Source of the DNA: Bacteroidaceae bacterium
Lineage (GTDB): Bacteria; Bacteroidota; Bacteroidia; Bacteroidales; Bacteroidaceae
DNA length: 64,000 nt
Assembly (NCBI GenBank): GCA_017429945.1
Contig: JAFRNY010000073.1
Span: 1-64,000, forward strand
Direction of reading: 5' to 3'
The notes beneath the pieces were generated by a model that had not been told where the DNA came from, did not search any database, and saw nothing but the letters and a program-made list of their open reading frames with translations. Of this stretch, positions 1 to 8,832 are shown one piece after another. Position 1 is the stretch's first letter; the number at the start of each line of letters is the position of its first letter. The position numbers and the translations under genes are program-made.

Positions 1-126
1 GCAAAAATAGCTCGAAAAACTGGTACTAACAAATATGCAACTTGAAGTGTTAAAATACAAAAAGTCCCTCATTTAGAGGGACTTAGTTCAAATTACTCCA
101 AGTTGTTCAGAGTTGTTTATAAGGGG
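1..126. other. Noncoding window edge downstream of mnmE
   Basis: No open frame of useful length is visible here. The only recognisable structure is the hairpin terminator at 62-84. The first 55 bases are AT-rich and show no feature I can name. Confidence 0.5.
57..84 (-). terminator. Terminator of the mnmE operon
   Basis: A perfect 9-bp stem (AAGTCCCTC at 62-70 and GAGGGACTT at 76-84, loop ATTTA) lies just beyond the mnmE stop codon. On the minus strand it is followed by a T run, which is the layout of an intrinsic terminator for the leftward operon. Confidence 0.8.
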
Positions 127-1488
127 TCACTTGCCCACGCAGAAATGGCTGAAGATATTGTTGAGGGTTTCTTGGGGAGTGATGGCACCGCCTGTGATGT
201 CGGCGAGAGCATCGAGGGTGAGGCGTAGGTCTTCGGCTATGAGGTCGGTAGGGAGTTGAGCGGTAAGGCCGTCGATGACGCGGGTGAGGGCATCGTGAGC
301 ACGTAGAAGTGCTTCGTAATGACGGGCGTTGGTGACAATGATGTCGCCCTCATGAATGTCTGGTACTCCCGCAGCCTGATAGACACGTTGTTCCAGGGAA
401 TCGAGCGTGAGCTCGTGCTTAGCACTAATTGATATGACAGTACGTCCCGCTATGCTCTCACAGTCGGACGGTGCAAGGTCACTCTTGTTGTGTACGGGTA
501 TGAGCTCTTTTCCTTCGGCGCGACGTACAATGTCAGCTATCTCTGCATCATTCGGTTGCTCATCGAAGAGCCAGAGTATGATGCGTGCCTTGGCTATGGC
601 ATCGTAGGTTTTTTGTATGCCAATCTGCTCTATGGTGTCTGTTGTTTGACGTATGCCAGCAGTGTCTATGATTCTAAAAGTTACTCCCTGAATGTCAACG
701 GTGTCTTCGATAGCATCTCTTGTTGTACCATGTATGTCGGATACTATTGCTCGCTCATCCTTAAGCAGACGGTTTAGGAGGGTTGACTTACCGACATTCG
801 TACGTCCTACTATTGCTATTGGTATTCCTTGTTTCAGGGCCTGACCTGTCTCGAACGATTGCGCGAGCGTGGTAATGCGCCTATCGATTTCCTCGGCGAG
901 AGACAGCAACTTGCCTCGGTCGGCAAACTCGAGTTCTTCGTGGTCTGAGAAGTCAAGCTCAAGCTCAAGAAGCGAAGTCAGGTGCAACAGCTGGTCGCGG
1001 AGCAACGATAGTTCTGATGAGAAATGCCCTTTCAGCTGGCTCATGGCCATCTGCTGCGAGGCTCGGTTTGTTGATGCAATAAGGTCTGCCACAGCCTCGG
1101 CCTGGCTGAGATCCATCTTGCCGTTGAGGAAGGCTCTTTGGGTAAATTCGCCTGGGCGTGCCAGTCGAGCTCCATGGCTGATAAGTTGTCTGACTACGCT
1201 GTCAAGGATATAGCGTGATCCGTGGCATGAAATCTCAGCACAATCGTCGCCAGTGTAGCTGTGTGGGGCAGGGTAGAGGGTCACTATTGCCTCATCGAGT
1301 GTCACTCCGTCCTTGTCTGTTATTGGTGTAAGAATAGCTTTACGATGAGGGGTATTCTCTGTTACACGGTTAGCAATTGAACGTATTATGCTGAATGTAT
1401 TGGCACCACTAAGCCTGACGATGCCAATGGCACCGCCTGTGGCTGTTGCGATAGCGCATATTGTGTCGTTAGAGTTTAATATTGACAA
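127..1488 (-). CDS. mnmE: tRNA modification GTPase MnmE (TrmE)
   Basis: MnmE works with MnmG to put a carboxymethylaminomethyl group on the wobble uridine of certain tRNAs. It is a cytosolic, folate-binding GTPase. The 453-residue length is normal for the family. An N-terminal formyl-folate-binding domain (about 1-120) is followed by a helical domain that is interrupted by the G domain. The G domain shows a P loop GRTNVGKST at 228-236, a G3 motif DTAG at 275-278 and an NKSD motif. The protein ends in CVGK, the C-terminal Cys-x-Gly-Lys signature whose cysteine is needed for modification. It is the last gene of a leftward unit, 16 bp after the nucleoside phosphorylase gene and before a clear terminator. 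Nothing looks unusual. Confidence 0.97.
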   Translation of the reverse strand: MSILNSNDTICAIATATGGAIGIVRLSGANTFSIIRSIANRVTENTPHRKAILTPITDKDGVTLDEAIVTLYPAPHSYTGDDCAEISCHGSRYILDSVVRQLISHGARLARPGEFTQRAFLNGKMDLSQAEAVADLIASTNRASQQMAMSQLKGHFSSELSLLRDQLLHLTSLLELELDFSDHEELEFADRGKLLSLAEEIDRRITTLAQSFETGQALKQGIPIAIVGRTNVGKSTLLNRLLKDERAIVSDIHGTTRDAIEDTVDIQGVTFRIIDTAGIRQTTDTIEQIGIQKTYDAIAKARIILWLFDEQPNDAEIADIVRRAEGKELIPVHNKSDLAPSDCESIAGRTVISISAKHELTLDSLEQRVYQAAGVPDIHEGDIIVTNARHYEALLRAHDALTRVIDGLTAQLPTDLIAEDLRLTLDALADITGGAITPQETLNNIFSHFCVGK

Positions 1489-1504
1489 ACGGCAGGGAGT
1501 GTGG

Positions 1505-2377
1505 TTAGATTCTTTCGAGAACAGTTTGAATGAGCCCGTCGATTGAGTTCTTGTATTCTGTGTTCATCTCTGTAGTGTAGCGGTTGGCGATGACCATGCA
1601 GCATGTCATTGCACGATGGCCAAGAAGTGACGCCATGCCAGCCACTGCAGAACTCTCCATCTCAAAGTTGCAGATGTGCATTCCTTTGTACTCAAAAGTT
1701 TCTACTTTTTTGTTCTGCTCAGGATCTTGAATGCGTAGCCGGAGTTGTCTGCCCTGTGGTCCATAGAATCCACCGCATGCGATCGTAATGCCGCGAACCA
1801 TGTCGTCGCCTGCAACCTTATCTACAAGTTCGGGATTAGCAATTGCTACATATGGAGCTGCCTTCAGCGGCGACCAGTTCATGTGCTGTTTGAAAGCCTC
1901 TTCGAGTTCAAGGTCGCAGACTTCGTTGCGCCCTTCGTAGTAGTTAAGTAGTCCGTCGAATCCTATGCTTTTGACGGAAGCAATATATGAGCCGGTTGGC
2001 GTGAATGGTTGTAATCCTCCACAGGTGCCAATTCGCACGATGGTCAACTGACGCAATTCATCGTTTATGGTACGCGTTTTGAAGTCGATGTTTGCCAGTG
2101 CATCGAGTTCAGTCATCACGATGTCAATATTGTCGCATCCGATGCCTGTAGAGACAACCGATATGCGCTTGTCTTTGTACCAACCAGTTATGGTATGGAA
2201 TTCACGACTCTGGATGTCGCATTCAAGGCGGTCGAAGTGCGCTGCTACAGTCTGTACGCGTCCTGGATCACCAACTAGAATTACGTTGTCTGCCAGTTGC
2301 TCTGGTTTCACATGCAAGTGGAAAATCGAACCGTCTTCATTTATAATCAGTTCGGATGATGGAATAGCTTCTTTCAT
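1505..2377 (-). CDS. Nucleoside phosphorylase (uridine phosphorylase-like)
   Basis: A member of the PNP/UDP phosphorylase family, cytosolic, which splits nucleosides with phosphate to give a base and ribose-1-phosphate. In its 290 residues one sees an N-terminal VGDPGR phosphate-site motif, STGIG and GTCGG glycine-rich segments, and near residue 240 the FEMESSA motif that binds the ribose. The family resemblance is closest to the uridine phosphorylase-like group common in Bacteroidetes. The exact substrate (uridine or purine nucleosides) cannot be read from the sequence. It sits between a PD40-like secreted protein and mnmE in one leftward run. Confidence 0.88.
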   Translation of the reverse strand: MKEAIPSSELIINEDGSIFHLHVKPEQLADNVILVGDPGRVQTVAAHFDRLECDIQSREFHTITGWYKDKRISVVSTGIGCDNIDIVMTELDALANIDFKTRTINDELRQLTIVRIGTCGGLQPFTPTGSYIASVKSIGFDGLLNYYEGRNEVCDLELEEAFKQHMNWSPLKAAPYVAIANPELVDKVAGDDMVRGITIACGGFYGPQGRQLRLRIQDPEQNKKVETFEYKGMHICNFEMESSAVAGMASLLGHRAMTCCMVIANRYTTEMNTEYKNSIDGLIQTVLERI

Positions 2378-2405
2378 AGCTGCTAGTTATTAGGTAAGTG
2401 ATTAA

Positions 2406-3692
2406 TTATTTCTGAGATATCTCGCTATTTCTTATTTCTTTAGCCAGCTGATGTAGCTTTCGGCTCATGCTTTCCTGGTTGTTTTCTAACTTTAGGATTG
2501 CAGGCCTAAGTTGCTGACGTTGAGCTTGTGATGCATCGGCAAAGCTATCACGCAGACGCTCGAGCATTGTTGCATCTGTTTGAACATTCTTATTTAGTTC
2601 CACCCATTGTAGCATCTTCTTACGCGCTTCAGTCGAGCGGAAGTCATCAAGCTTAATATAAGTCCTCTTGTCATCAATCACAAAAGAGAAATCCGTCTGA
2701 GCGACTTTACTCGGGCCCTTACCGGAGCGTAAGTCGGCCAACCTTTGCTGCGCTGCTAAGATGTTCTCTTGGTCATCGGCAGCCCATGTGCTCTTAAAGT
2801 CATCCAATCGAGCAATCGCACGAAGTTCATCTTCGGTGACATCATCGCCATAGACCTCGCGTGTGGGCTTGGGGATGAACGTGTAAACGCACACTTTACC
2901 TTCAGCCTGCCTGCGGTCTGTCACGAACCAGCCAAGTTGATTGAACTCATCGATTACCAGCAGATAGTCGTTGGCAGTGGAGTTAAATGGGAAACCTACA
3001 TTCTCAGGAGCAAGGAACGAGCCGTCCTCGCCATCGGCACGACTTACGAAAATGTCATAGCCTCCGAGCGATTCAGGCCCCTGGGCTGCATAATACAATG
3101 TCAAACCGTCGGACATCAGAAATGGATAGTTCTGACAAACGTCATCGTTCAGTCCGCTGAGCATCTTTGGCTCTGACCATTGTTCTCCGATTTTATCAGA
3201 CACAGCCAGCATTAACCGCCCTCCATTCTCCTTGTCGGTAACAGCGAGATAGCGTTTATTTGCCAACTCGTTTTCATAAATAGTGGCACCGAGTGTGTCA
3301 GCAGTATGATAGGTTGAGGCATACGAATCCACACGCCCATTGTCACGACTCAGTTTAATGGCCTGCAGCGCCGCCTCCTTGTCGCATACGATGCTGTCAA
3401 TCACCGCGATTCGTTCTGTGGCATGAAGCTTAGACCGTCCCTGCCATGCCGTGTGTAACAGGCTCTCTATCTCAGCCGTAGCCTGTTTTTTCTTCTTCAG
3501 CGCGGCAAGTTCTTTTGTCAGCAAATTGTCGGCTCGGTCAAAATCGTAGTCATGCAGAGCCTGCCGCACCTGCTCCATCACAGGTACGGCCGCTTTTTTT
3601 GAGGTAGCTTTGCGCCTTTGCGGTAAAGCCTCCACAGCCATACACATCAGCGCCAAGCAAAGGATTGTTTTCTTCAAACTATCTATATTCAT
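2406..3692 (-). CDS. Secreted PD40-repeat-like protein, function unknown
   Basis: 428 residues starting with a signal peptide (hydrophobic run about 7-24, then a basic stretch QRRKATSKKA). The N-terminal third is helical and Lys/Ala-rich, and a TPR-like fold is possible. The middle holds beta-propeller-like segments such as NYPFLMSDGLTLYYAAQGPESLGGYD, typical of PD40 repeats in Bacteroidetes envelope proteins. The C-terminal 100 residues look helical. No OmpA domain or catalytic motif is visible. It begins 4 bp after the stop of the nfnAB fusion, so the two are probably cotranscribed, although no functional link is evident. Export to the periplasm is inferred from the signal peptide only. Confidence 0.7.
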   Translation of the reverse strand: MNIDSLKKTILCLALMCMAVEALPQRRKATSKKAAVPVMEQVRQALHDYDFDRADNLLTKELAALKKKKQATAEIESLLHTAWQGRSKLHATERIAVIDSIVCDKEAALQAIKLSRDNGRVDSYASTYHTADTLGATIYENELANKRYLAVTDKENGGRLMLAVSDKIGEQWSEPKMLSGLNDDVCQNYPFLMSDGLTLYYAAQGPESLGGYDIFVSRADGEDGSFLAPENVGFPFNSTANDYLLVIDEFNQLGWFVTDRRQAEGKVCVYTFIPKPTREVYGDDVTEDELRAIARLDDFKSTWAADDQENILAAQQRLADLRSGKGPSKVAQTDFSFVIDDKRTYIKLDDFRSTEARKKMLQWVELNKNVQTDATMLERLRDSFADASQAQRQQLRPAILKLENNQESMSRKLHQLAKEIRNSEISQK

Positions 3693-3696
3693 TCTA

Positions 3697-6108
3697 TTAT
3701 TGTTTGTCTAAGAACTCATGCATAGCCTGTGCAGCCCTTCGCCCATCGCCCATAGCGAGAATTACGGTAGCTCCTCCTCGCACAATATCGCCACCAGCGA
3801 ATATAGTCGGGATATTGGTTTGCATGCCTTCGTTGACTACTATTGTATTCTTGCGCCCTAGTTCCAGACCTTCAATACTTGTTGGGACTATGGGATTTGG
3901 TGATACACCTACAGCGACAATTGCCTGATCGATCTCAATGGTCTCAGTAGCGCCAGGAATAGGCTGCGGTGAACGTCTGCCACTGGCATCGGGCTCGCCG
4001 AGTTCCATTTTTTGCAATACCACGGCTTTCACATTGCCTTGTTCGTCACCAATATATTCCAGTGGATTGTGTAAAGTCATGAACTCAATGCCCTCTTCCT
4101 TGGCATGCTTCACTTCCTCGAGTCGCGCCGGCATCTCAGCCTCGGAACGACGGTAAGCGATGAATACTCGCTCAGCCCCCAAGCGCTTGGCCGTGCGGCA
4201 TGAGTCCATTGCAGTGTTGCCACCACCAACGACCATGACGTGTTTGGCTATATGTATGGGAGTGTCGCTGTTTGAATTGGACGCATCCATAAGGTTCACG
4301 CGAGTAAGATATTCGTTTGACGACATTATACCCTTAAGATTTTCGCCAGGTATATTCATGAAATTAGGCAGACCCGCTCCGGAGCCCACGAAGATGCCTA
4401 CAAAGCCTTGCTTCTCGAGTTCTTCAACTGCAATAGTCTTACCAATAATGCAGTCTTTCACGAAGTGTACGCCCATTTTCTCAAGGTTCTGAATCTCCAC
4501 ATCTACAATGGCATTAGGCAAGCGGAACTCGGGTATGCCATATTTAAGCACACCGCCAATCTCATGCAGAGCTTCGAAAACAGTGACATCATAGCCCAGC
4601 TTGGCCATATCGCCTGCAAATGAGAGTCCTGAAGGTCCGGAGCCCACCACTGCAATCTTCTTACCGTTGGAGGGTGCACATTCAGGCACAGACATATGCC
4701 CGCTCTCGCGCTCATAATCAGCTGCGAAGCGCTCCAGGTAGCCGATGGCAACAGCCGGTTCATTCATCTTCAAATGAATGCAGCGGCTTTCGCATTGCTT
4801 CTCCTGAGGACATACACGCCCACAAACAGCTGGGAGGGCAGAAGTCTGTTTCAGCACTTTTGCCGCTCCAAGGATATTGCCACGCTCAATGTTCTTTATG
4901 AACGAAGGAATATGAATATTGACCGGGCATCCTTCCATACAGGTTGGCTTCGCACAGTCCAGACAGCGTTTGGCCTCGGTCATAGCCTGCTCGAGGGTCA
5001 AGCCTTGGTTGACTTCTTCAGTGCGAGTCGTAGCACGGTAGACAGGGTCGAGCTCGGGCATGACCACGCGGGGGATGGCAGTGCGCTCTTTGGCTTTCAT
5101 GCTCTTACGAAGCTCTTCACGCCAAGGGGCTGTGCGGTCAGTGAGGGACGCAGTGTCCTCGGTAGTGTCCGCGATGGAATCGCGGGTAGAAGACGACACA
5201 GAGGCTGATGCCTGGATGGCAGAAGCGGAGGGCGTTTGCGTTTCTTCTATGGATGCAGCCTGCTCGGATGTGGGGGCCGCTGTGGATGCTGCTGCAGTGA
5301 AGGCGGCCATTGCTTCTTGTTCTTCAGGCTTAAAGGCTGTCATGCGGGAGAGCATCTCGTCGAAGTCTACCTCGTGTCCGTCAAACTCAGGTCCATCCAC
5401 GCAGACGAACTTGGTTTTGCCGCCAACGGTTATGCGGCATGCTCCGCACATACCGGTGCCATCAACCATAATGGTGTTGAGCGAAACATCTGTGGAGATT
5501 CCATATTTTTTTGTCAGCAGACAGCAGAACTTCATCATGATTGCAGGCCCGATAGCGAAGACCTTGTTCACTTGTTCGCGCTGTATTACCTGCTCTATGC
5601 CAACAGTCACTACACCCTTTTGGCCATACGAACCGTCGTCAGTCATGATGATGACCTCATCAGAATGCTGACGCACCTCATCCTCGAGAATAATGAGATC
5701 CTTGGAGCGTCCGGCCAGCACACTGATTACTCGGTTGCCGGCAGCCTTGAGCGCTTTGATGATAGGCAGCATAGGTGCCACACCAACACCACCTCCGGCG
5801 CATACAACGGTGCCGAAGTTCTCGATGTGAGTGGCCTTGCCGAGCGGTCCCACTATGTCGGTGAGCTCATCGCCCACATTGAGGTCGCAGAGTTTTGTGG
5901 AGCTCACGCCCACTTTCTGCACTACGAGAGTAATGGTGCCTGCTTGTGTGTCGGCATCAGCTATAGTGAGCGGCATACGTTCGCCTTTCTCTCCCACGCG
6001 CACGATGACGAAATGTCCGGCTCTGCGCGCTTTTGCGATTAGCGGTGCTTCGACCACCAACTTGTATACCTTTTCTGAAAACTGTTCTTTTGCTACAATC
6101 TTGTTCAT
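3697..6108 (-). CDS. Fused NfnA-NfnB type NADH-dependent ferredoxin:NADP oxidoreductase / glutamate synthase small-chain-like flavoprotein
   Basis: 803 residues joining two proteins that are separate in many bacteria. Residues 1-260 are the ferredoxin-NADP reductase-like subunit (NfnA/DHODH-B electron transfer type), with an FAD/NAD fold and a [2Fe-2S] site in DGTGMCGACR and VCVDG (C221, C224, C236). Residues 268-335 are an Ala/Ser/Thr-rich linker. Residues 336-803 are the NfnB/GltD-like subunit, with iron-sulfur cysteines CLDCAKPTCMEGCP (C382-C394), further cysteines near 425-445, an FAD-binding GSGPSGL and an NADPH-binding GGGNTA. NfnAB couples NADH, NADPH and ferredoxin by flavin bifurcation. 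The B part alone resembles the NADPH-dependent glutamate synthase small chain, and databases often use that name. First gene of its operon, with a promoter at 6146-6178. Confidence 0.9.
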   Translation of the reverse strand: MNKIVAKEQFSEKVYKLVVEAPLIAKARRAGHFVIVRVGEKGERMPLTIADADTQAGTITLVVQKVGVSSTKLCDLNVGDELTDIVGPLGKATHIENFGTVVCAGGGVGVAPMLPIIKALKAAGNRVISVLAGRSKDLIILEDEVRQHSDEVIIMTDDGSYGQKGVVTVGIEQVIQREQVNKVFAIGPAIMMKFCCLLTKKYGISTDVSLNTIMVDGTGMCGACRITVGGKTKFVCVDGPEFDGHEVDFDEMLSRMTAFKPEEQEAMAAFTAAASTAAPTSEQAASIEETQTPSASAIQASASVSSSTRDSIADTTEDTASLTDRTAPWREELRKSMKAKERTAIPRVVMPELDPVYRATTRTEEVNQGLTLEQAMTEAKRCLDCAKPTCMEGCPVNIHIPSFIKNIERGNILGAAKVLKQTSALPAVCGRVCPQEKQCESRCIHLKMNEPAVAIGYLERFAADYERESGHMSVPECAPSNGKKIAVVGSGPSGLSFAGDMAKLGYDVTVFEALHEIGGVLKYGIPEFRLPNAIVDVEIQNLEKMGVHFVKDCIIGKTIAVEELEKQGFVGIFVGSGAGLPNFMNIPGENLKGIMSSNEYLTRVNLMDASNSNSDTPIHIAKHVMVVGGGNTAMDSCRTAKRLGAERVFIAYRRSEAEMPARLEEVKHAKEEGIEFMTLHNPLEYIGDEQGNVKAVVLQKMELGEPDASGRRSPQPIPGATETIEIDQAIVAVGVSPNPIVPTSIEGLELGRKNTIVVNEGMQTNIPTIFAGGDIVRGGATVILAMGDGRRAAQAMHEFLDKQ

Positions 6109-6145
6109 GTGTTTCCTGTGTGTGTTGAATAAAAATTATTCGTTG

Positions 6146-6178
6146 CAAATGTAATAAAAATGCGTTCGACTGGCTCAA
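6146..6178 (-). promoter_or_regulatory. Promoter for the nfnAB operon
   Basis: On the minus strand TACATTTG (plus-strand 6146-6153) matches the Bacteroidetes -7 consensus TAnnTTTG. A TTG lies 22 bp upstream (plus-strand CAA at 6176-6178). The distance to the start codon is about 35 bp. Confidence 0.65.
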
Positions 6179-6296
6179 TAATAGCCTAAAAAACTCCTCT
6201 ATACTATCTTCTTTTTGACCAAAATCATATTACAACTTCAAAAAAGCACACTTTTAATCGACATTACTCCTTATTAAAGAATATTAACGCCTTTTG

Positions 6297-6329
6297 TTGG
6301 TCAACCGCATAAAAAAGTTTGTACTTTTG
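6297..6329 (+). promoter_or_regulatory. Promoter for fcl
   Basis: TTGG at 6297-6300 and TACTTTTG at 6322-6329 match the Bacteroidetes -33/-7 promoter elements. The fcl start codon follows 32 bp downstream. Confidence 0.7.
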
Positions 6330-6361
6330 CAATTCGAAAAACAGAACTACATAACTATTCT

Positions 6362-7303
6362 ATGCTTTTAACCTCAAAAATCTACGTGGCCGGGCATCGC
6401 GGTATGGTTGGCTCGGCCATCGTCCGAGAGCTTCGTCGTCAAGGCTACAACAATATTATCACGCGTTCACACACAGAACTCGACCTTACGCGACAGGCTG
6501 ATGTCGAAGCTTTTTTTGCTGCTGAGCGACCAGAATACGTGTTCCTCGCAGCTGCCAAGGTTGGCGGTATCGTAGCCAACCAGAGTGCCCTTGCAGATTT
6601 CATGTACGAGAATATGATTCTCGAGATGAACGTCATTAATGCCGCATGGCAGAACGGTTGCAAGAAACTAGAGTTCCTGGGCAGCTCTTGCATCTATCCT
6701 CGTCTGGCGCCTCAGCCCATGAAAGAGAGTTGCTTACTCACCAGCGAGCTTGAAAAGACCAACGAGGCCTATGCCTTGGCGAAGATTTCGGGGCTCAAAT
6801 ATTGTGAGTACCTCAACCGCCAATATGGCACAGACTACATCTCCGTCATGCCCACTAATCTCTATGGCCCCAACGACAACTATCACCCTGAGCACTCTCA
6901 CGTACTGCCAGCCCTCATACGCCGTTTCCACGAAGCAAAGGTGTCAGGACTTCAGAGTGTTACTTGCTGGGGCGACGGGACTCCGCTTCGCGAGTTTCTT
7001 TATGTCGACGATCTTGCTAACCTTTGCGTCTTCCTCATGAACAACTACAGCGGTAACGAGACCGTAAATGCTGGTACCGGTAAAGAAATATCCATACACG
7101 ATCTTACTGTTCTTGTGGCTAAGGTAATCGGATACGAAGGCAAAATATGCTGGGATACAACTCGCCCCAACGGCACGCCTCGGAAACTCTTAGATGTTTC
7201 AAAGGCGACATCACTCGGATGGACCTACTCTACAGAACTTGAGGACGGCATCCGTCTTGCCTATGCCGACTTCCTCAACAATCCAGTTCGTGCTGAGCGA
7301 TAG
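6362..7303 (+). CDS. fcl: GDP-L-fucose synthase
   Basis: Converts GDP-4-keto-6-deoxy-mannose to GDP-L-fucose, an epimerase-reductase of the SDR family, for surface glycan synthesis. The 313 residues start with a Rossmann motif GHRGMVGSAI. The catalytic Ser lies in LGSSCIYP and the Tyr-Lys pair in EAYALAKISG (YxxxK). The downstream NLYGPNDNYHPEHSHVLPAL is typical of the family. The usual partner gene gmd (GDP-mannose dehydratase) is not next to it and would have to lie elsewhere. It has its own promoter and ends before a hairpin shared with the convergent small gene. Confidence 0.96.
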   Translation: MLLTSKIYVAGHRGMVGSAIVRELRRQGYNNIITRSHTELDLTRQADVEAFFAAERPEYVFLAAAKVGGIVANQSALADFMYENMILEMNVINAAWQNGCKKLEFLGSSCIYPRLAPQPMKESCLLTSELEKTNEAYALAKISGLKYCEYLNRQYGTDYISVMPTNLYGPNDNYHPEHSHVLPALIRRFHEAKVSGLQSVTCWGDGTPLREFLYVDDLANLCVFLMNNYSGNETVNAGTGKEISIHDLTVLVAKVIGYEGKICWDTTRPNGTPRKLLDVSKATSLGWTYSTELEDGIRLAYADFLNNPVRAER

Positions 7304-7377
7304 CTTTCATTGCTTGGAACCAGGTAATGAATTACCATGAATGATTCCTTGCCGGGAAAATATATGTAAAAACAAGA

Positions 7378-7413
7378 AATCCCCGCTACAGGCCATAGCC
7401 TGCGGCGGGGATT
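7378..7413. terminator. Terminator between convergent fcl and the small secreted gene
   Basis: AATCCCCGC (7378-7386) pairs with GCGGGGATT (7405-7413), and an inner CAGGC/GCCTG stem fills the loop. A T-rich tract follows on the minus strand, so it best terminates the leftward gene, but it may also serve fcl. Confidence 0.7.
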
Positions 7414-7443
7414 GTCTGTCAGTAGAAACGGTGTTACAATCGT

Positions 7444-7764
7444 TTAGTTCTTGAAGGCGTTGGCAGCTTCAGCAGCTTTCTGCTGAGCCTTGGCGTGAGC
7501 CTTCTGCGTCTTGATGACGGCTTTTGCTTCCTTCACCTCAGCCTGTGCAGCCTTGATGCGGCTCTTCACATCCTTGAGGTTGCTCTCGAGGTCGCGCTGC
7601 TTCTTCTTGAGGCTGCGGATGATTTCCTCCTGATCCTTAATCTGCTTCTCAGCCTGCTGGATGAGAGTGTTGGTGGTGTTGTCGTCAACGATGACGTTAG
7701 CGCGAATGTCCTGTGCCTGGCACATAGCAAAGGCCAGAGCGCAGATAAACAAGGTCTTTTTCAT
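7444..7764 (-). CDS. Small secreted coiled-coil protein, function unknown
   Basis: 106 residues with a clear signal peptide (MKKTLFICALAFAMCQAQ) followed by an almost continuous amphipathic helix rich in Lys, Glu, Gln and Ala, which looks like a coiled coil from about residue 35 to 105. No catalytic or binding motif is visible. Proteins of this look are common in Bacteroidales periplasms and are unassigned. It lies 63 bp after prs and may be read from the same transcript, with a terminator following. No better function can be given. Confidence 0.7.
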   Translation of the reverse strand: MKKTLFICALAFAMCQAQDIRANVIVDDNTTNTLIQQAEKQIKDQEEIIRSLKKKQRDLESNLKDVKSRIKAAQAEVKEAKAVIKTQKAHAKAQQKAAEAANAFKN

Positions 7765-7827
7765 TGTTGCTGTTGATTTAATTGTTGGTTATAAATCGTT
7801 TATTTGATGCTCTGAATGGATGATGGT

Positions 7828-8757
7828 TTAAATGAGATATTGGTCTGATATACTCTCGTTTTGTTCAACTCTTCGTATAGTCTCGGCGATGAGGTCGGCA
7901 ATAGAAATTTGCTTGACTTTGGCGCAGCGTGCGGAGTAGGGGATACTGTCGGTGAAGACCATTTCCCGCAGCTTGCTTGCCTGCACGCGCTCACTTGCAG
8001 GTCCGCTCATGACGCAGTGACTTGCTATGGCTCGAACGGATCGTGCTCCGTTCTCGATCATGAGGTCGGCGGCCTTGGTGATAGTGCCTGCTGTGTCAAC
8101 CATATCGTCAACGAGCACTACGTCGGCATCTGTGACGTCGCCGATTATCTGCATTGATGCCACTTCGTTGGGCTTGCGGCGCACTTTGTTGCAGAGCACA
8201 AGAGGGCATTGGAAATACTTGGAATAAGCCGAGGCGCGCTTGGAACCGCCGACGTCAGGCGTGGCGATGACAAGGTTCTCAAGTTTCAGACTCTCGATGT
8301 AGGGGAGCATCACACTAGAAGCGTAAAGGTGATCGACGGGAACATCAAAGAATCCTTGCTCCTGGTCGGCATGGAGGTCCATTGTGATGAGACGGCTAAT
8401 GCCTGCCACACTGAGCATGTCGGCCACGAGTTTGGCTCCGATAGCCACGCGTGGCTGGTCCTTGCGGTCCTGACGTGCCCAACCGAAATAGGGTATGACG
8501 GCGTTTATGGTTCTCGCCGATGCTCGTTTGGCAGCATCAATCATCAGGAGGAGCTCCATGAGGTTGTCGCTGTTAGGGAAGGTGCTCTGTACGAGGAATA
8601 CATCTCGGCCGCGAACGGTCTCGTTGTAGCAGACTGAGAACTCGCCGTCGGCGAAATGTGTGACGGTGCAGTTGCCCATGGGTACACCCAGACTCTGACA
8701 AATTTTCTCTGTCAGGTAGCGGGTGGCAGTGCCGGAGAAGACGATGAAGTTGTTCAT
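7828..8757 (-). CDS. prs: Ribose-phosphate pyrophosphokinase
   Basis: Makes PRPP from ribose-5-phosphate and ATP, the precursor for purines, pyrimidines, histidine, tryptophan and NAD. The 309 residues match the class I family. FSGTATRYLTEKI at the N-terminus replaces the usual SGxxxxxLA segment. The ATP-binding region YFGWARQDRKDQPRVAIGAK and the PRPP loop VVLVDDMVDTAGT are intact. A 6-bp perfect hairpin sits 7 bp upstream of the start codon (8764-8778) in what would be the leader. Confidence 0.97.
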   Translation of the reverse strand: MNNFIVFSGTATRYLTEKICQSLGVPMGNCTVTHFADGEFSVCYNETVRGRDVFLVQSTFPNSDNLMELLLMIDAAKRASARTINAVIPYFGWARQDRKDQPRVAIGAKLVADMLSVAGISRLITMDLHADQEQGFFDVPVDHLYASSVMLPYIESLKLENLVIATPDVGGSKRASAYSKYFQCPLVLCNKVRRKPNEVASMQIIGDVTDADVVLVDDMVDTAGTITKAADLMIENGARSVRAIASHCVMSGPASERVQASKLREMVFTDSIPYSARCAKVKQISIADLIAETIRRVEQNESISDQYLI

Positions 8758-8763
8758 TTTATC

Positions 8764-8778
8764 ACGGGCTTTGCCCGT
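8764..8778 (-). promoter_or_regulatory. Hairpin just upstream of the prs start codon
   Basis: ACGGGC and GCCCGT form a perfect 6-bp stem with a 3-nt loop, ending 7 bases before the prs ATG. There is no T run, so it is not a convincing terminator. A role in translation of prs is only a guess. Confidence 0.35.
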
Positions 8779-8832
8779 AGTTTTGTTTAATGTTTGAAAA
8801 TTAATGTCTAGTGCTGAGCTTGTTGGCTCGCA

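Larger units (their letters stand above)
6109..6361. promoter_or_regulatory. Divergent promoter region between nfnAB and fcl
   Basis: This 253-bp intergenic stretch is AT-rich and carries outward promoters in both directions: TACATTTG on the minus strand (6153-6146) and TACTTTTG on the plus strand (6322-6329). No other structure was found. Confidence 0.7.
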
